DNA from: Candidatus Hydrogenedentota bacterium
GTDB taxonomy: Bacteria > Hydrogenedentota > Hydrogenedentia > Hydrogenedentales > SLHB01
DNA length: 15,965 nucleotides
Direction of reading: 5' to 3'
Assembly: GCA_035416745.1 (NCBI GenBank)
Contig: DAOLNV010000106.1
Span: 1 to 15,965, forward strand
In this document: positions 7,778-15,890 of the stretch, in pieces
Position numbering within the stretch: position 1 is the stretch's first letter
Layout: the number at the start of each line of letters is the position of its first letter
Notes under the pieces: generated by a model
Told to the model about the DNA's origin: nothing
Database searches by the model: none
Seen by the model: the letters and a program-made list of their open reading frames with translations, nothing else
Position numbers and translations under genes: made by a program

Positions 7778-9772
7778 TCAATCCGCAGTGCGGTTATTGC
7801 TGAGAACGCCGTCAAGAACCGGTCTCAGAATGCCCGTCCAAAGAGCGTATCCTTCGGGATTGAGGTGCAGGTGGTCTTCGCGGAAGTACCGGTCATCGGG
7901 TTTGCCGTTGGGAGCGAGGAGCGGCGAATTCACGTCGAGGAACGTAACGCCCGAAGTGTTCCGGGCGAATTCGGCCATCAACCCGTTGGCCTTTTCCATT
8001 TCCTCGTGTTTGGCCCAGCGCGAAAGACTGGTCTTTATCGACAATACCACGATCGGCGTCCCCGGGTGCGCGTGATGAATGCTGCGTGCCAGGGCCTTCA
8101 TGTCCGCCGACACCCACTGGGCTGTTTTGCCGTTGGCGATGTCGTTATCGCCATCGTAGAGGACGACGGCGCGCGGCCGGAACGGAACGATGATACGGTC
8201 GGCGTAGCATAGGGCGTCGAAATATTCGGACCCGCCGAAGCCGTGGTTCAGCACAGGGAGGTCCGGGAAATATTGGGGGAGGTTCCACCCGAGTATGGAG
8301 GAACTTCCCACGAACAGGATCGGATTGGCGGGGACATTCGAAACGGTCTTCTCGATTCTCTGAATGTCATCTTCCCAGCGCTGCAAATCCCAACGGGCAA
8401 CAGCGACGGTGTCCAGCGCAATGCGCTTATCCGTGGGCGCCGCGAACCGGACCGTCCCGTTCTCATCAGGCGCAAACGGTATGGCTTCGCCCGAATGCAG
8501 TAGCGACAGACTGTCAGGCGGGCGCACGAGCCGCAGCTCGATGTTTCCCTCATGGCCGGGAGGGATGTGGATGTACCAGCTCTTTCCGCGGGCAGTCAGG
8601 CGCACGTTGCACCGCTCTTCACCCGGTGACGGGAACGCCCCGATCAGGGCGTCGCGGTTACTCTCCATCCAGTCGGCAATCTCGGAACAGCGTTCATAGA
8701 AACCCTGGGGCATAGAGCCGTCAGGGGCCGGGCCGACGTTGAGAAGGAAATTGCCGCCCCATTCGCGGGCGCGGACGAGCCTGTCCATTGCCCACTCACT
8801 CGACTGAAAGGCGCCGTCCGGGTTATAACCCCAGTGGCCGTTCCATGCGATGCAGTTTTCCCACCAGCCTTGCGGTGGGCCTTTGGGGAATTCCCATTCG
8901 GGAGTGGTGAAGTCGCCCGTGCCGCCCCAGCGGTCGTTGATAACGATTCCCGGCTGCAACGACCGAATCCATGCGAGCGTCTGGTTGGCATAGGTGTCCT
9001 CGATACCGTGCCAGCCCATGCCATCGAACCAGAGCACGTCGATCTGTCCGTACGAGGTGAGAAGTTCGTGCAGTTGGCCGATCGTGTAGGCATAGAATGC
9101 TTCGAAATCGCGGTGGTTCTTTTCGGGGTCTTCTATGGGTGGGTACTGGCCGCGCTTGTTGTAGTCGAAACCGGCGTCATCAACGGGGTATCCGGGGTAA
9201 TGCCAATCGCGCGGGGAGAAATAGAGGCTGACCCGGAGGCCATGGTTGCGGCAGGCGTCGATGTAAGGCTTCAACAGGTCGCGGCCGTTCATGTATTGGC
9301 GGGTGCTCATGTCTCCGAATTTCGTCGGCCACAAGGCATACCCGTCGTGATGTTTCGCGGTGAGGACCGCATAGGTAAAACCGGCTTTGGCAGCGGCAGC
9401 CATCCAGATGCCGGGGTCGTAGTTCCGCGGGTTGAACTTCTCGGCAAGGGCGTAGTACCGCTCGGGCGGGTGCATTGCGGGCTCGCCCCCCGCCGGGTAA
9501 TCTTTAATCATCGCCCAGGAAGGCTGTACGCCGGCCACGCTGTGGATGCCCCAGTGCACGAAGAGCCCCAAGCCGGCATCCGGATACCATGCTGCCTGCG
9601 GGTGGCGGGTGGGGAGGAACTCGGGCGCGGAAGATGCCCTGACCTCCGCAGCGAGAACCGTGGCGTGTTGCCACGCGTCCGGGACGGTACCCGGGGGAGG
9701 ATCAAGAGCGGCTGGCTGGGTGCCCGCGGCAATCCCCGATGCCACGAACAGGATCAAACCGTATGACAACAT
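7778..9772 (-). CDS. Exported alpha-L-fucosidase (GH29) fused to an SGNH-hydrolase domain
   Basis: The 664-residue protein has a likely signal peptide (residues 1-17) with a probable cleavage near AAG-TQP. Residues about 60-380 are a GH29 barrel: GLFVHWGIHS (69-78), LTAKHHDGYALWPT (137-150), and VLWFDG (246-251) holding the predicted nucleophile Asp250. Glu292 or Glu294 in TPEWEFP is a candidate acid/base. NFLLNVGPAPDG (341-352) is also typical of the family. Residues about 385-455 look like the beta-sandwich that follows GH29 barrels. Residues about 480-660 form an SGNH/GDSL hydrolase: GSSSI with Ser491 as nucleophile, the Gly block at 511-514, GDND with Asn543, and DHLH with Asp633 and His636. 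Both active sites look intact. Inference: one enzyme removes ester groups, probably acetyl, and alpha-fucose from the same glycan. The ATG at 9772 has GGAG (9780-9783) seven bases upstream and puts the signal peptide first; an earlier in-frame start at 9835 is less likely. Confidence 0.92.
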   Translation of the reverse strand: MLSYGLILFVASGIAAGTQPAALDPPPGTVPDAWQHATVLAAEVRASSAPEFLPTRHPQAAWYPDAGLGLFVHWGIHSVAGVQPSWAMIKDYPAGGEPAMHPPERYYALAEKFNPRNYDPGIWMAAAAKAGFTYAVLTAKHHDGYALWPTKFGDMSTRQYMNGRDLLKPYIDACRNHGLRVSLYFSPRDWHYPGYPVDDAGFDYNKRGQYPPIEDPEKNHRDFEAFYAYTIGQLHELLTSYGQIDVLWFDGMGWHGIEDTYANQTLAWIRSLQPGIVINDRWGGTGDFTTPEWEFPKGPPQGWWENCIAWNGHWGYNPDGAFQSSEWAMDRLVRAREWGGNFLLNVGPAPDGSMPQGFYERCSEIADWMESNRDALIGAFPSPGEERCNVRLTARGKSWYIHIPPGHEGNIELRLVRPPDSLSLLHSGEAIPFAPDENGTVRFAAPTDKRIALDTVAVARWDLQRWEDDIQRIEKTVSNVPANPILFVGSSSILGWNLPQYFPDLPVLNHGFGGSEYFDALCYADRIIVPFRPRAVVLYDGDNDIANGKTAQWVSADMKALARSIHHAHPGTPIVVLSIKTSLSRWAKHEEMEKANGLMAEFARNTSGVTFLDVNSPLLAPNGKPDDRYFREDHLHLNPEGYALWTGILRPVLDGVLSNNRTAD

Positions 9773-9782
9773 GTTGGTTCTC

Positions 9783-9794
9783 CACAACGTTGTG
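9783..9794. promoter_or_regulatory. 12-bp perfect palindrome beside the fucosidase ribosome-binding site
   Basis: CACAACGTTGTG is a perfect palindrome whose edge overlaps the first G of the GGAG site of the GH29-SGNH gene. The central AACGTT resembles the core of LacI/GalR- or ROK-type operators. As RNA its self-complementarity could also affect ribosome access. No regulator gene is in the window, so operator function is a guess. Confidence 0.3.
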
Positions 9795-9883
9795 ATCTTC
9801 CGCGAATAGCCAAGATAGCATTTCTGTCGCGCCATTTCCGCCTCGAGTCATGGGACTTGGTTGCCGTAGCGGTTCGCGAGCTC

Positions 9884-9950
9884 CAACCACGAAGACACGA
9901 GGGCACAAATGAATGAGACGATTCTTTGTGCCTTTGTGTCGTTGTGGTTG
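9884..9950. repeat. Imperfect inverted repeat (26-base arms, 15-base loop)
   Basis: The left arm 9884-9909 and right arm 9925-9950 are reverse complements at 22 of 26 positions. Three of the four mismatches become G-U pairs in the plus-strand transcript, leaving one A-G mismatch. The arms carry the GAAGACAC/GGCACAAA and TTTGTGCCTTTGTGTC motifs that I remember from REP-like intergenic palindromes in many environmental bacterial genomes. It lies between the DAHP synthase stop and the fucosidase start, so it may also act as a transcript end or barrier. There is no T-run typical of a Rho-independent terminator, and no second copy was seen in the window. Confidence 0.7.
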
Positions 9951-9995
9951 ACACAATCTGAGGCGACGCAGAAGGGGCAACCCCGGTCGCGCGGG

Positions 9996-11111
9996 TCAGG
10001 TTTTGGCGAGCTGGTCGTGCGCGTATTGCAGGCACGCTTCCGTCATGTCCCATCCCATGCACGGGTCCGTTACGCTGACGCCGTATTTGAGCCGAGCCTT
10101 GTCCTTCGGGATGGATTGGCTGCCGGGATTCAGGTTGCTTTCGAGCATGAGGCCTATCAGGGACGTCGTGCCCTCGGTACGCTGATGCACCACATCGCGA
10201 AGGACCTTCTCCTGGAGTTCGTAACGCTTGGTGCTGTTATCGTGGCTGCAATCGACCATGATACGGGGTTCCAGGCCCGCAGCGCGGAGCTGTTCTTCCG
10301 CCAGTGCCACGCTTACGCGGTCGCAATTAGGGTGTCCGGCGCCTCCGCGCAATATCAGGTGGCCCCACGGGTTTCCGAGGGTACGTACGACGCACGTCTT
10401 GCCTTCCTGGTCAATACCGAGGAAATGATGCGATTGGCGGGCGGAAAGCAACGCATTTATCGCCACCTGGAGGTTCCCATTCGTGCTGTTCTTGAACCCT
10501 ACGGGCATGGAGAGGCCGCTGGCAATCTCCCGATGAGTCTGTGATTCCGTGGTTCTTGCTCCGATTGATGCCCATGTGATGAGGTCGGCCACATACTGAG
10601 GCACAATGGGGTCGAGGACCTCGGTGGCCGTCGGAAGACCGATATCGGCGATGTCAAGCAGAATGCGGCGCGCCTTGCGCAGCCCGTCCTCGATCTTGTA
10701 GCTGCCGTCGAGGTCGGGATCGTTGATAAACCCTTTCCATCCGGTGGTCGTCCGCGGTTTTTCGAAATAGGTGCGCATCACGATGAAGAGGCGCCGTGCA
10801 AACCGAAGATGAGCCTGGTACAGACGTTTTGCATATTCCAGCGCCATGCCGGCGTCATGAATGGAGCAAGGGCCTGCAACTACGAGGATACGCGTGTCTT
10901 CGCCCAACAGAATGCGCGCCACGGTATCGCGGCCTGTCATCACCGTGTCGTGCGCCCGGCTGCTTGTTGGAAGGGTCTGCTTGACCTCCTTAGGAGGAAT
11001 AAGCGGCAGAAACTCTCCCACGTGGGCGTCGTGAATCTGCTCGAGGAGTCGTTTTGTGTGTTCGCCTTGCATTGAATTACCGTCTTGTGTTGCCCCTGTT
11101 TCCTGTGTCAT
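9996..11111 (-). CDS. aroF: 3-deoxy-7-phosphoheptulonate (DAHP) synthase, class I AroF/G/H type
   Basis: It catalyses PEP plus erythrose-4-phosphate to DAHP, the first step of the shikimate pathway, in the cytoplasm. The 371-residue protein shows GPCSIHD (80-86), MRTYFEKPRTTTGWKG (112-127), GARTTESQTHRE (184-195), GFKN with Lys207, LRGG with Arg255, and CSH. The expected metal ligands are all present: Cys82, His290, Glu324 and Asp349. The LDP at 166-168, SGLSMPVGFKN and KYGVSVTD recall the tyrosine-sensitive E. coli AroF more than AroG, but this is from memory and the effector cannot be proven. The start is uncertain: GTG 11126, ATG 11111 (used) or ATG 11072 (358 aa, nearer the usual ~350). 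None has a clear Shine-Dalgarno, and a candidate promoter at 11127-11156 makes 11126 unlikely. It is the last gene of the minus-strand string. Confidence 0.95.
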   Translation of the reverse strand: MTQETGATQDGNSMQGEHTKRLLEQIHDAHVGEFLPLIPPKEVKQTLPTSSRAHDTVMTGRDTVARILLGEDTRILVVAGPCSIHDAGMALEYAKRLYQAHLRFARRLFIVMRTYFEKPRTTTGWKGFINDPDLDGSYKIEDGLRKARRILLDIADIGLPTATEVLDPIVPQYVADLITWASIGARTTESQTHREIASGLSMPVGFKNSTNGNLQVAINALLSARQSHHFLGIDQEGKTCVVRTLGNPWGHLILRGGAGHPNCDRVSVALAEEQLRAAGLEPRIMVDCSHDNSTKRYELQEKVLRDVVHQRTEGTTSLIGLMLESNLNPGSQSIPKDKARLKYGVSVTDPCMGWDMTEACLQYAHDQLAKT

Positions 11112-11126
11112 CCATTGGACACGCAC

Positions 11127-11156
11127 ATTATGACAGGGCGAGGGGGATGCTCACAA
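11127..11156 (-). promoter_or_regulatory. Candidate promoter for the DAHP synthase gene
   Basis: On the minus strand TTGTGA (11156-11151, four of six) is followed after 18 bases by CATAAT (11132-11127, five of six). The -35 overlaps the stop region of the upstream hydrolase gene. Transcription would start near 11120, giving a leader of about ten bases for the ATG at 11111 or about fifty for the ATG at 11072. The call is based on motif match only. Confidence 0.35.
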
Positions 11157-11981
11157 CCTCTGGCGGAGCCATTCGCGCACGCCGGTAACCATGGTCTCTT
11201 CGTCGAGATCCTGCCACAATTCATGGTATCCCCCGGGGAACACGCGCAGGGTTTTGTCCGTTGACGCGCATTGAGCATAGAGTCGCTGGCTTCCGGAAAC
11301 CGGGACGATGCTGTCTGCATCGCCATGCACGATGTACAGCGGCAGGGAAAGGCGTGAGATATCGTTGAAGGCGTCCTCGACGGCTTTCTGCATCTCGGCT
11401 CCCGTGCGTGCGCGTACGGTTCCGTGGTAGCCCAGAGGATCTTGATCGGCGGCGGCCACCACCTCAGGCCGGCGAGACAGACCCTTCGCCTCCACTTTGC
11501 TTACAGGCATCCACGGCGCCACCCTGGCAATGTATTTGCCGAGCTGCAACAGGGGCTTCGGGATGGTTTCGGAAAAGCCCAGAAAGGGGCTGCACAGGAC
11601 GAGCCCAGAAAAACCGGGCTGGCGCGTCTCGGCATATCGAACAGTGATAAGGCCTCCGAAACTCTGGCCCAGCATAAACACCGGTTTCCCGTGAACATCC
11701 GGCTCGACCACCTGCAGGAAACGGTCGAGGTCGGCCAGGAGATCGTTAAAACGCCCGACATACCCGCGTTTCCCTTGCGAGCGCCCGAACCCGCGTTGAT
11801 CGTAGCTGTGCACGGCTAACGATGCATCGTTGAGGGCGCGGGCAAAGCGCTCGTACCGGCCGCAGTGATCGCCGTAGCCATGAATGAGGATCACATGGGC
11901 GGCAGGCGTGTTCGATGGCAGCCAGGCGCGGGTGTAAAGACGCAGGCCGCCGGTTGTCGTGAACGAGCCGGTATTCGTCAT
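11151..11981 (-). CDS. Alpha/beta-hydrolase, monoacylglycerol lipase / lysophospholipase type
   Basis: The 276-residue serine hydrolase has oxyanion loop HGYGDHCGRY (34-43), YDQRGFGRSQG (60-70) and nucleophile elbow GQSFGG with Ser107. HGDADSIVP supplies Asp223 and GGYHEL supplies His253, so the catalytic triad is complete. The pattern matches the Hydrolase_4 / monoglyceride lipase family, except that the elbow is GQSFGG instead of the common GHSMGG. The likely substrate is a monoacylglycerol or lysophospholipid; exact specificity is unknown. There is no signal peptide, so it is probably cytoplasmic or membrane-peripheral. The start at 11981 is well supported by AAGGAG at 11990-11995, eight bases upstream, in the 20-base gap after the cca stop. 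That spacing suggests co-transcription with cca. Confidence 0.88.
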   Translation of the reverse strand: MTNTGSFTTTGGLRLYTRAWLPSNTPAAHVILIHGYGDHCGRYERFARALNDASLAVHSYDQRGFGRSQGKRGYVGRFNDLLADLDRFLQVVEPDVHGKPVFMLGQSFGGLITVRYAETRQPGFSGLVLCSPFLGFSETIPKPLLQLGKYIARVAPWMPVSKVEAKGLSRRPEVVAAADQDPLGYHGTVRARTGAEMQKAVEDAFNDISRLSLPLYIVHGDADSIVPVSGSQRLYAQCASTDKTLRVFPGGYHELWQDLDEETMVTGVREWLRQRL

Positions 11982-12001
11982 GGGCGGGGCTCCTTATTGC
12001 G

Positions 12002-13321
12002 TTACGAGGTCTTTCCCACGGGCCACTGCTTGAGGACAAAGGCCTTGGCGTCGTCCCGCGTCGTCAGTTGGCCATTGAGTTGTAGTTCTTCGATCTGCCT
12101 GAGGACCTTCGAAAAGAGGGGACCCGGAGAATAGCCCAGCGCGATGAGATCGCGTCCTTGAAGCAGCGGCTCGGGATGAAGGGCCTCTGGCGGGATGTGG
12201 GCCAGATAGTTCTCGACCCAGTCGATTGTCGAGAGCTCTTGGTGGCTCGCCAGGCAGTCGATGCGGCATAGCTCCTTAAGCTCGTCAAAGCCCTCGGCGC
12301 GGACCAGGCGCTTGCGTTTGCTCTCCTTCATATCCGGAATGTGCGCGAAGCGCATATGCTGGGATACCAGCCAGACCACGCGTTCCGTGTCGCGCCGGGA
12401 CAAACGCAGGCGCAGACAGACCTCGCGGGCTATCCCTGCCCCTACCACATCGTGCTCGTTGAACCGGATACGGTCCGTCTCCGTTTGTGTGTGCGGCTTT
12501 CCGGCGTCATGCAGCAAGACGCCGAGCGCCAAGGCCGGGGCAGGATCACGCAGAAGGTCGAGCATGAGTAAGGTATGGGTGAAAACATCGCCCTCGGGAT
12601 GGAACCGCGGCGGCTGTTGTACGCCCTTCATGGCCGAAACCTCCGGCAGGAGGCGGTCGAGGAGGCCGGTGTCGTCAAGAAGCTCGAATGCGCGCTTCGC
12701 TCCCCCCTCTGTGAGGATTCTGAGCAGCTCATCGCGGATGCGTTCAGCGCTGGTTGCGTTGATGAGGTGCGCCATGTCTTTTATGGCCCGATAGGTCTCT
12801 TCCTCGATGGCATACCCCAGGCGCGCCGCGAAGCGAATGCCTCGCAGGAGGCGCAGGTGATCTTCCTGAAACCGCTCATAGGGCTGCCCGACCGCGCGAA
12901 TGATGCCCGCATGCAGATCTTTTTGGCCTTCCACGTAATCCAGCACCTTTTGGTGCAAGGGGTCGTAAAACAGGGCGTTTATGGTGAAATCGCGCCGCCG
13001 CGCATCTTCCTTCTCCCCCACGAAGGCGACCGTGCTCGGGTGGCGTCCGTCTTCGTAAGGGCCGTCTTGTCTGAAGGTGGTGACTTCGAACTGGCCCTCC
13101 GGCAGCAGCACAGCCTGGACGCCGAACGCAGAGCCGACGTCAATGGTGCGTTCGAAGATGGCGGCAACCTCCCGCGGCGTGGCGTCCGTCGCGATATCGT
13201 AATCTTTGGGGGGGAGCCCGAGAATCAGGTCCCGGACGCACCCTCCGGCCAGGAGCGCCCGGTAGCCGTGGGCGCGTAACCTGGCACAGATGTCCTCGGC
13301 CGCGGTCTGCCGCCTATTCAT
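12002..13321 (-). CDS. cca: CCA-adding tRNA nucleotidyltransferase (class II) with HD domain
   Basis: The 439-residue protein adds or repairs the 3' CCA end of tRNA. Visible motifs are GGCVRD (26-31), the metal-binding DYD (40-42), RRRDFTINAL (108-117), the template-like EDHLR (153-157) with LLRGIRFAARLGY, and an HD domain in the C-terminal half with HTHTLL near 247-252 and LLHDAGKP (269-276). EDxxR is the base-selecting motif D of CCA-adding enzymes, so this call is preferred over poly(A) polymerase. Whether the HD domain is an active phosphohydrolase, as in E. coli, cannot be told. The start chosen is ATG 13321, which overlaps the stop of the DUF2339 gene by eight bases (ATGAATAG) and puts the family N-terminus first. 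ATG 13336 is possible. No Shine-Dalgarno is seen, consistent with translation coupled to the upstream gene. Confidence 0.93.
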   Translation of the reverse strand: MNRRQTAAEDICARLRAHGYRALLAGGCVRDLILGLPPKDYDIATDATPREVAAIFERTIDVGSAFGVQAVLLPEGQFEVTTFRQDGPYEDGRHPSTVAFVGEKEDARRRDFTINALFYDPLHQKVLDYVEGQKDLHAGIIRAVGQPYERFQEDHLRLLRGIRFAARLGYAIEEETYRAIKDMAHLINATSAERIRDELLRILTEGGAKRAFELLDDTGLLDRLLPEVSAMKGVQQPPRFHPEGDVFTHTLLMLDLLRDPAPALALGVLLHDAGKPHTQTETDRIRFNEHDVVGAGIAREVCLRLRLSRRDTERVVWLVSQHMRFAHIPDMKESKRKRLVRAEGFDELKELCRIDCLASHQELSTIDWVENYLAHIPPEALHPEPLLQGRDLIALGYSPGPLFSKVLRQIEELQLNGQLTTRDDAKAFVLKQWPVGKTS

Positions 13322-15890
13322 CGAGGGAGGGTCCATTTTGGCCCGTTGCGGCCGGCGAAGATGTCTCTTTCGGTCGGTTGTGTTCACGGACGACCATGGC
13401 AATCAGCGCGGCGAGACCGAGGCCGGCGAACGCCCCGAACTGATAGAGCCACACCCTGTCACCCGGGGACGCGAAAAGCGCTCTAAGAACGGCCAACACC
13501 AGAATCAGAGACGCTGCCCACCGGTACCGGGGTTCACGGAACACAAGACCTAGAACGACCCCAGCCAACCCATGCGCCAGCCAATACAGGGCGAGGAACT
13601 CATCGCCGGCCCATTTGTTGAAGGCCAGGAGTCCCATTGCGCCCCCTGTTGCCACGATAATGGTGCGAAGCGTGTCGTCGGCGCGATGGGCTACGGCGGG
13701 ACGCTTGTGGGCGAAATAGAGCGCGCGCTCGGAGATGGCGTACGAGCAGAGAAAAGGAACGAGGTAAAAGAGAAACGAGGGGTCATCAAGCAACCTTGCG
13801 GACGGGTCGTAAAGGAGGTTCGAGAACAGGGCCGCCCCAATAGCGAGCAGGGCAAAACCCGCGATTTTGAGCCCGGCAAACGGCAGGACGAGGGCGAAGA
13901 TAAGCAATATGGCAGCAATCGCGTTATAGGTGGCAGCCGCATAGATCTCTCCGAACTTGCCTGCTATGAGTGTGGCGACCATATACGTCGCGCCTATGTG
14001 GGGGAGGGGGGCGATCAGGTTATGTTCCCAGGCGCGATCGTCTCCCACACGCCTCAAATAGCGTTCCCAGGAGAGGCCGGCAAGATAGGTATAGACCGCG
14101 AGAATGGCCGTTCCGTATACGTACCCGCCGGTCTGATCAAATCCGCTCTTATCCACCAGCAGGAAGAAATGGAAAGAAACATGTGCGGCGACAAGCAGCA
14201 GGACAGCCGCGACCTCCAATTGCGGGGTGGACATCAGAAATCCCATGATCGCCAAGGCGATGCTGAGGGCGCCCAGGAGATACGGGAGGTCGGGCTGCTG
14301 GGCACGACCGGTGATCGCCAGCATCATCAGCAACAGTGCGCCCAGAGCTGAATGCAGCATGGCCACGGTGGCGCTGGGAGGGTCCAGCAAGGAATCGGCA
14401 AGGAACCAGTGCCCGGTTCGGTGGCGTTTTCGCGGGGGACGCCTCCGTGTAGCCCGTTCATAGTATATGGCGATGAGGAAGAAGATGAGTGCTGGAGCCG
14501 CGCAGCCCAGCCAGTTTGCGGGGACGGCATGCCCCCTGTACACCGCATAGCCGGGAGCTTTGATGGTGAAGGCGGCCCCCGCGAAGATGGCGAAAAGGAG
14601 CAGTATGCTGCCGGCCTTGAGAATGACGGCGCCGCTCTGTTGATAGAACACCGTGAGCGCAAGGCAAGCCAGAGCGAGCGCCGGCCAAAGGGTTACCCCG
14701 GAATAGAGGGACATCATCGACAAAACAGCCATCGCGAACGCTTGTGCGATGTATGCCTGGAACAGGTAGTTTCTTCTGGAGCCTCGTGTCTCGGCCATCA
14801 AAGCCAACAGGGCAAGCACTATCGTGAATGTCAATCGAAACAGCCACGCATGATCTGGGTAGCATCTTTGAATGCCCATCCACGCAATCGGGAAGAAGAG
14901 CGCGCAGTTAAGAAGCGAAATCAGCAGAACGCCCCGGGACCGGATATCTTCGCGCCGGACCTCCATGACGGTCGAAACGCCCACCGCCAGGAAGGCAATA
15001 GCCAAAGAGCCGCGCGTGAGCCAGAAATAGGTTTCAGGGGCGGCTTGGATTGCTGCCGGTTGGCTGTACAGGAAGGCGATGAACGGCCCGTATGTCCCTG
15101 CCAACACGAGCCACACCAGGAAACGCCAATGGAACCGGGCATGAAGGAGCAGAGCAGTCGCCGGCGCCAGAGCAATTGCGCCAATCGAGTAGGCAAATTG
15201 CGGCACGGTCGCCGCTTCGTGAGCCGCCAAACCGAAGGTATAGTACACGACGGCGTAGCTCATGACGGCGGCCACGTGGCTCTTGCGCCACGCGACAATA
15301 CCGGCGATTGCCATAATGCCGATGAACAGAATGGGCAGGGCATTCCATTGGTCCGTGAATATCTGGATGTTGGGGATGAAAAAGACAGCGTACGTGGTGA
15401 AATACCCGGCAGCCAGACCCGTCCCAAGGGCGATGCTCGCGAGAAAACTGCGCCGGTCAGGGAAAGCCCCTCCAATCAAGAACATGAGGGCCGCCAAGCC
15501 ATATGCGACTAGCGCCTTGCTGCGCGGGTCGAACGCTGATGTGCTCGCGCTCTTGCCCGCGGCAAGAATTATGGCCACGGTTACAAACACAACCGCCAGC
15601 CGGCTCAGCCATATTGTCGAAGCTCGAGCCTCGGCGTTTATGCTCGAAGAAGCGGGGCTATCGCTTTTGGGGGATGGTGCAGGCTCAGGAACGCGCGTTT
15701 GCGGAACGGGGCTCGCAGCCTGCGGTTGTCGTGCGCCACGAAGCTTCTGCAACTCGTGGGTGAGCTTGGATACCTGGGATTCCAATTCCTCTATGCGCTT
15801 GTCGGTGTCCACGCACGGTCTCAGTTCATTCTTGAGGCGCAGTAGCCCTTGGGGCCTCCACACGAAGCGCGAGGCTTCCTGTGTGATCAT
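13314..15890 (-). CDS. DUF2339-type polytopic membrane protein with N-terminal coiled coil
   Basis: The 858-residue protein has a short coiled coil (about residues 31-51, RIEELESQVSKLTHELQKL) and a Pro/Ser-rich linker (about 53-85). Roughly 25 closely spaced hydrophobic segments then fill the rest, from about residue 92 to the C-terminus. This coiled coil, linker and very many helices is characteristic of DUF2339 proteins, whose function is unknown. There are no visible catalytic motifs or signal peptide. The start is unsettled. The frame stays open to the right edge of the window; ATG 15890 is used, TTG 15920 is possible, and GTG 15812 would begin just before the coiled coil, as I recall for relatives. 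None has a good Shine-Dalgarno, so the gene may begin outside the window. Its stop overlaps the cca start by eight bases. Confidence 0.85.
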   Translation of the reverse strand: MITQEASRFVWRPQGLLRLKNELRPCVDTDKRIEELESQVSKLTHELQKLRGARQPQAASPVPQTRVPEPAPSPKSDSPASSSINAEARASTIWLSRLAVVFVTVAIILAAGKSASTSAFDPRSKALVAYGLAALMFLIGGAFPDRRSFLASIALGTGLAAGYFTTYAVFFIPNIQIFTDQWNALPILFIGIMAIAGIVAWRKSHVAAVMSYAVVYYTFGLAAHEAATVPQFAYSIGAIALAPATALLLHARFHWRFLVWLVLAGTYGPFIAFLYSQPAAIQAAPETYFWLTRGSLAIAFLAVGVSTVMEVRREDIRSRGVLLISLLNCALFFPIAWMGIQRCYPDHAWLFRLTFTIVLALLALMAETRGSRRNYLFQAYIAQAFAMAVLSMMSLYSGVTLWPALALACLALTVFYQQSGAVILKAGSILLLFAIFAGAAFTIKAPGYAVYRGHAVPANWLGCAAPALIFFLIAIYYERATRRRPPRKRHRTGHWFLADSLLDPPSATVAMLHSALGALLLMMLAITGRAQQPDLPYLLGALSIALAIMGFLMSTPQLEVAAVLLLVAAHVSFHFFLLVDKSGFDQTGGYVYGTAILAVYTYLAGLSWERYLRRVGDDRAWEHNLIAPLPHIGATYMVATLIAGKFGEIYAAATYNAIAAILLIFALVLPFAGLKIAGFALLAIGAALFSNLLYDPSARLLDDPSFLFYLVPFLCSYAISERALYFAHKRPAVAHRADDTLRTIIVATGGAMGLLAFNKWAGDEFLALYWLAHGLAGVVLGLVFREPRYRWAASLILVLAVLRALFASPGDRVWLYQFGAFAGLGLAALIAMVVREHNRPKETSSPAATGQNGPSLDE

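Noticed and set aside
9961..9995. GGGG-TTG-CCCC hairpin just after the DAHP synthase stop (minus strand), as a terminator
   Set aside because: A four-base-pair stem with a three-base loop and no real T-run; not distinguishable from chance.
14352..15512. 386-codon plus-strand frame antisense to the DUF2339 gene
   Set aside because: The translation is highly charged and low in hydrophobic structure, as expected when a membrane-protein gene is read on the other strand. It has no convincing start signal.
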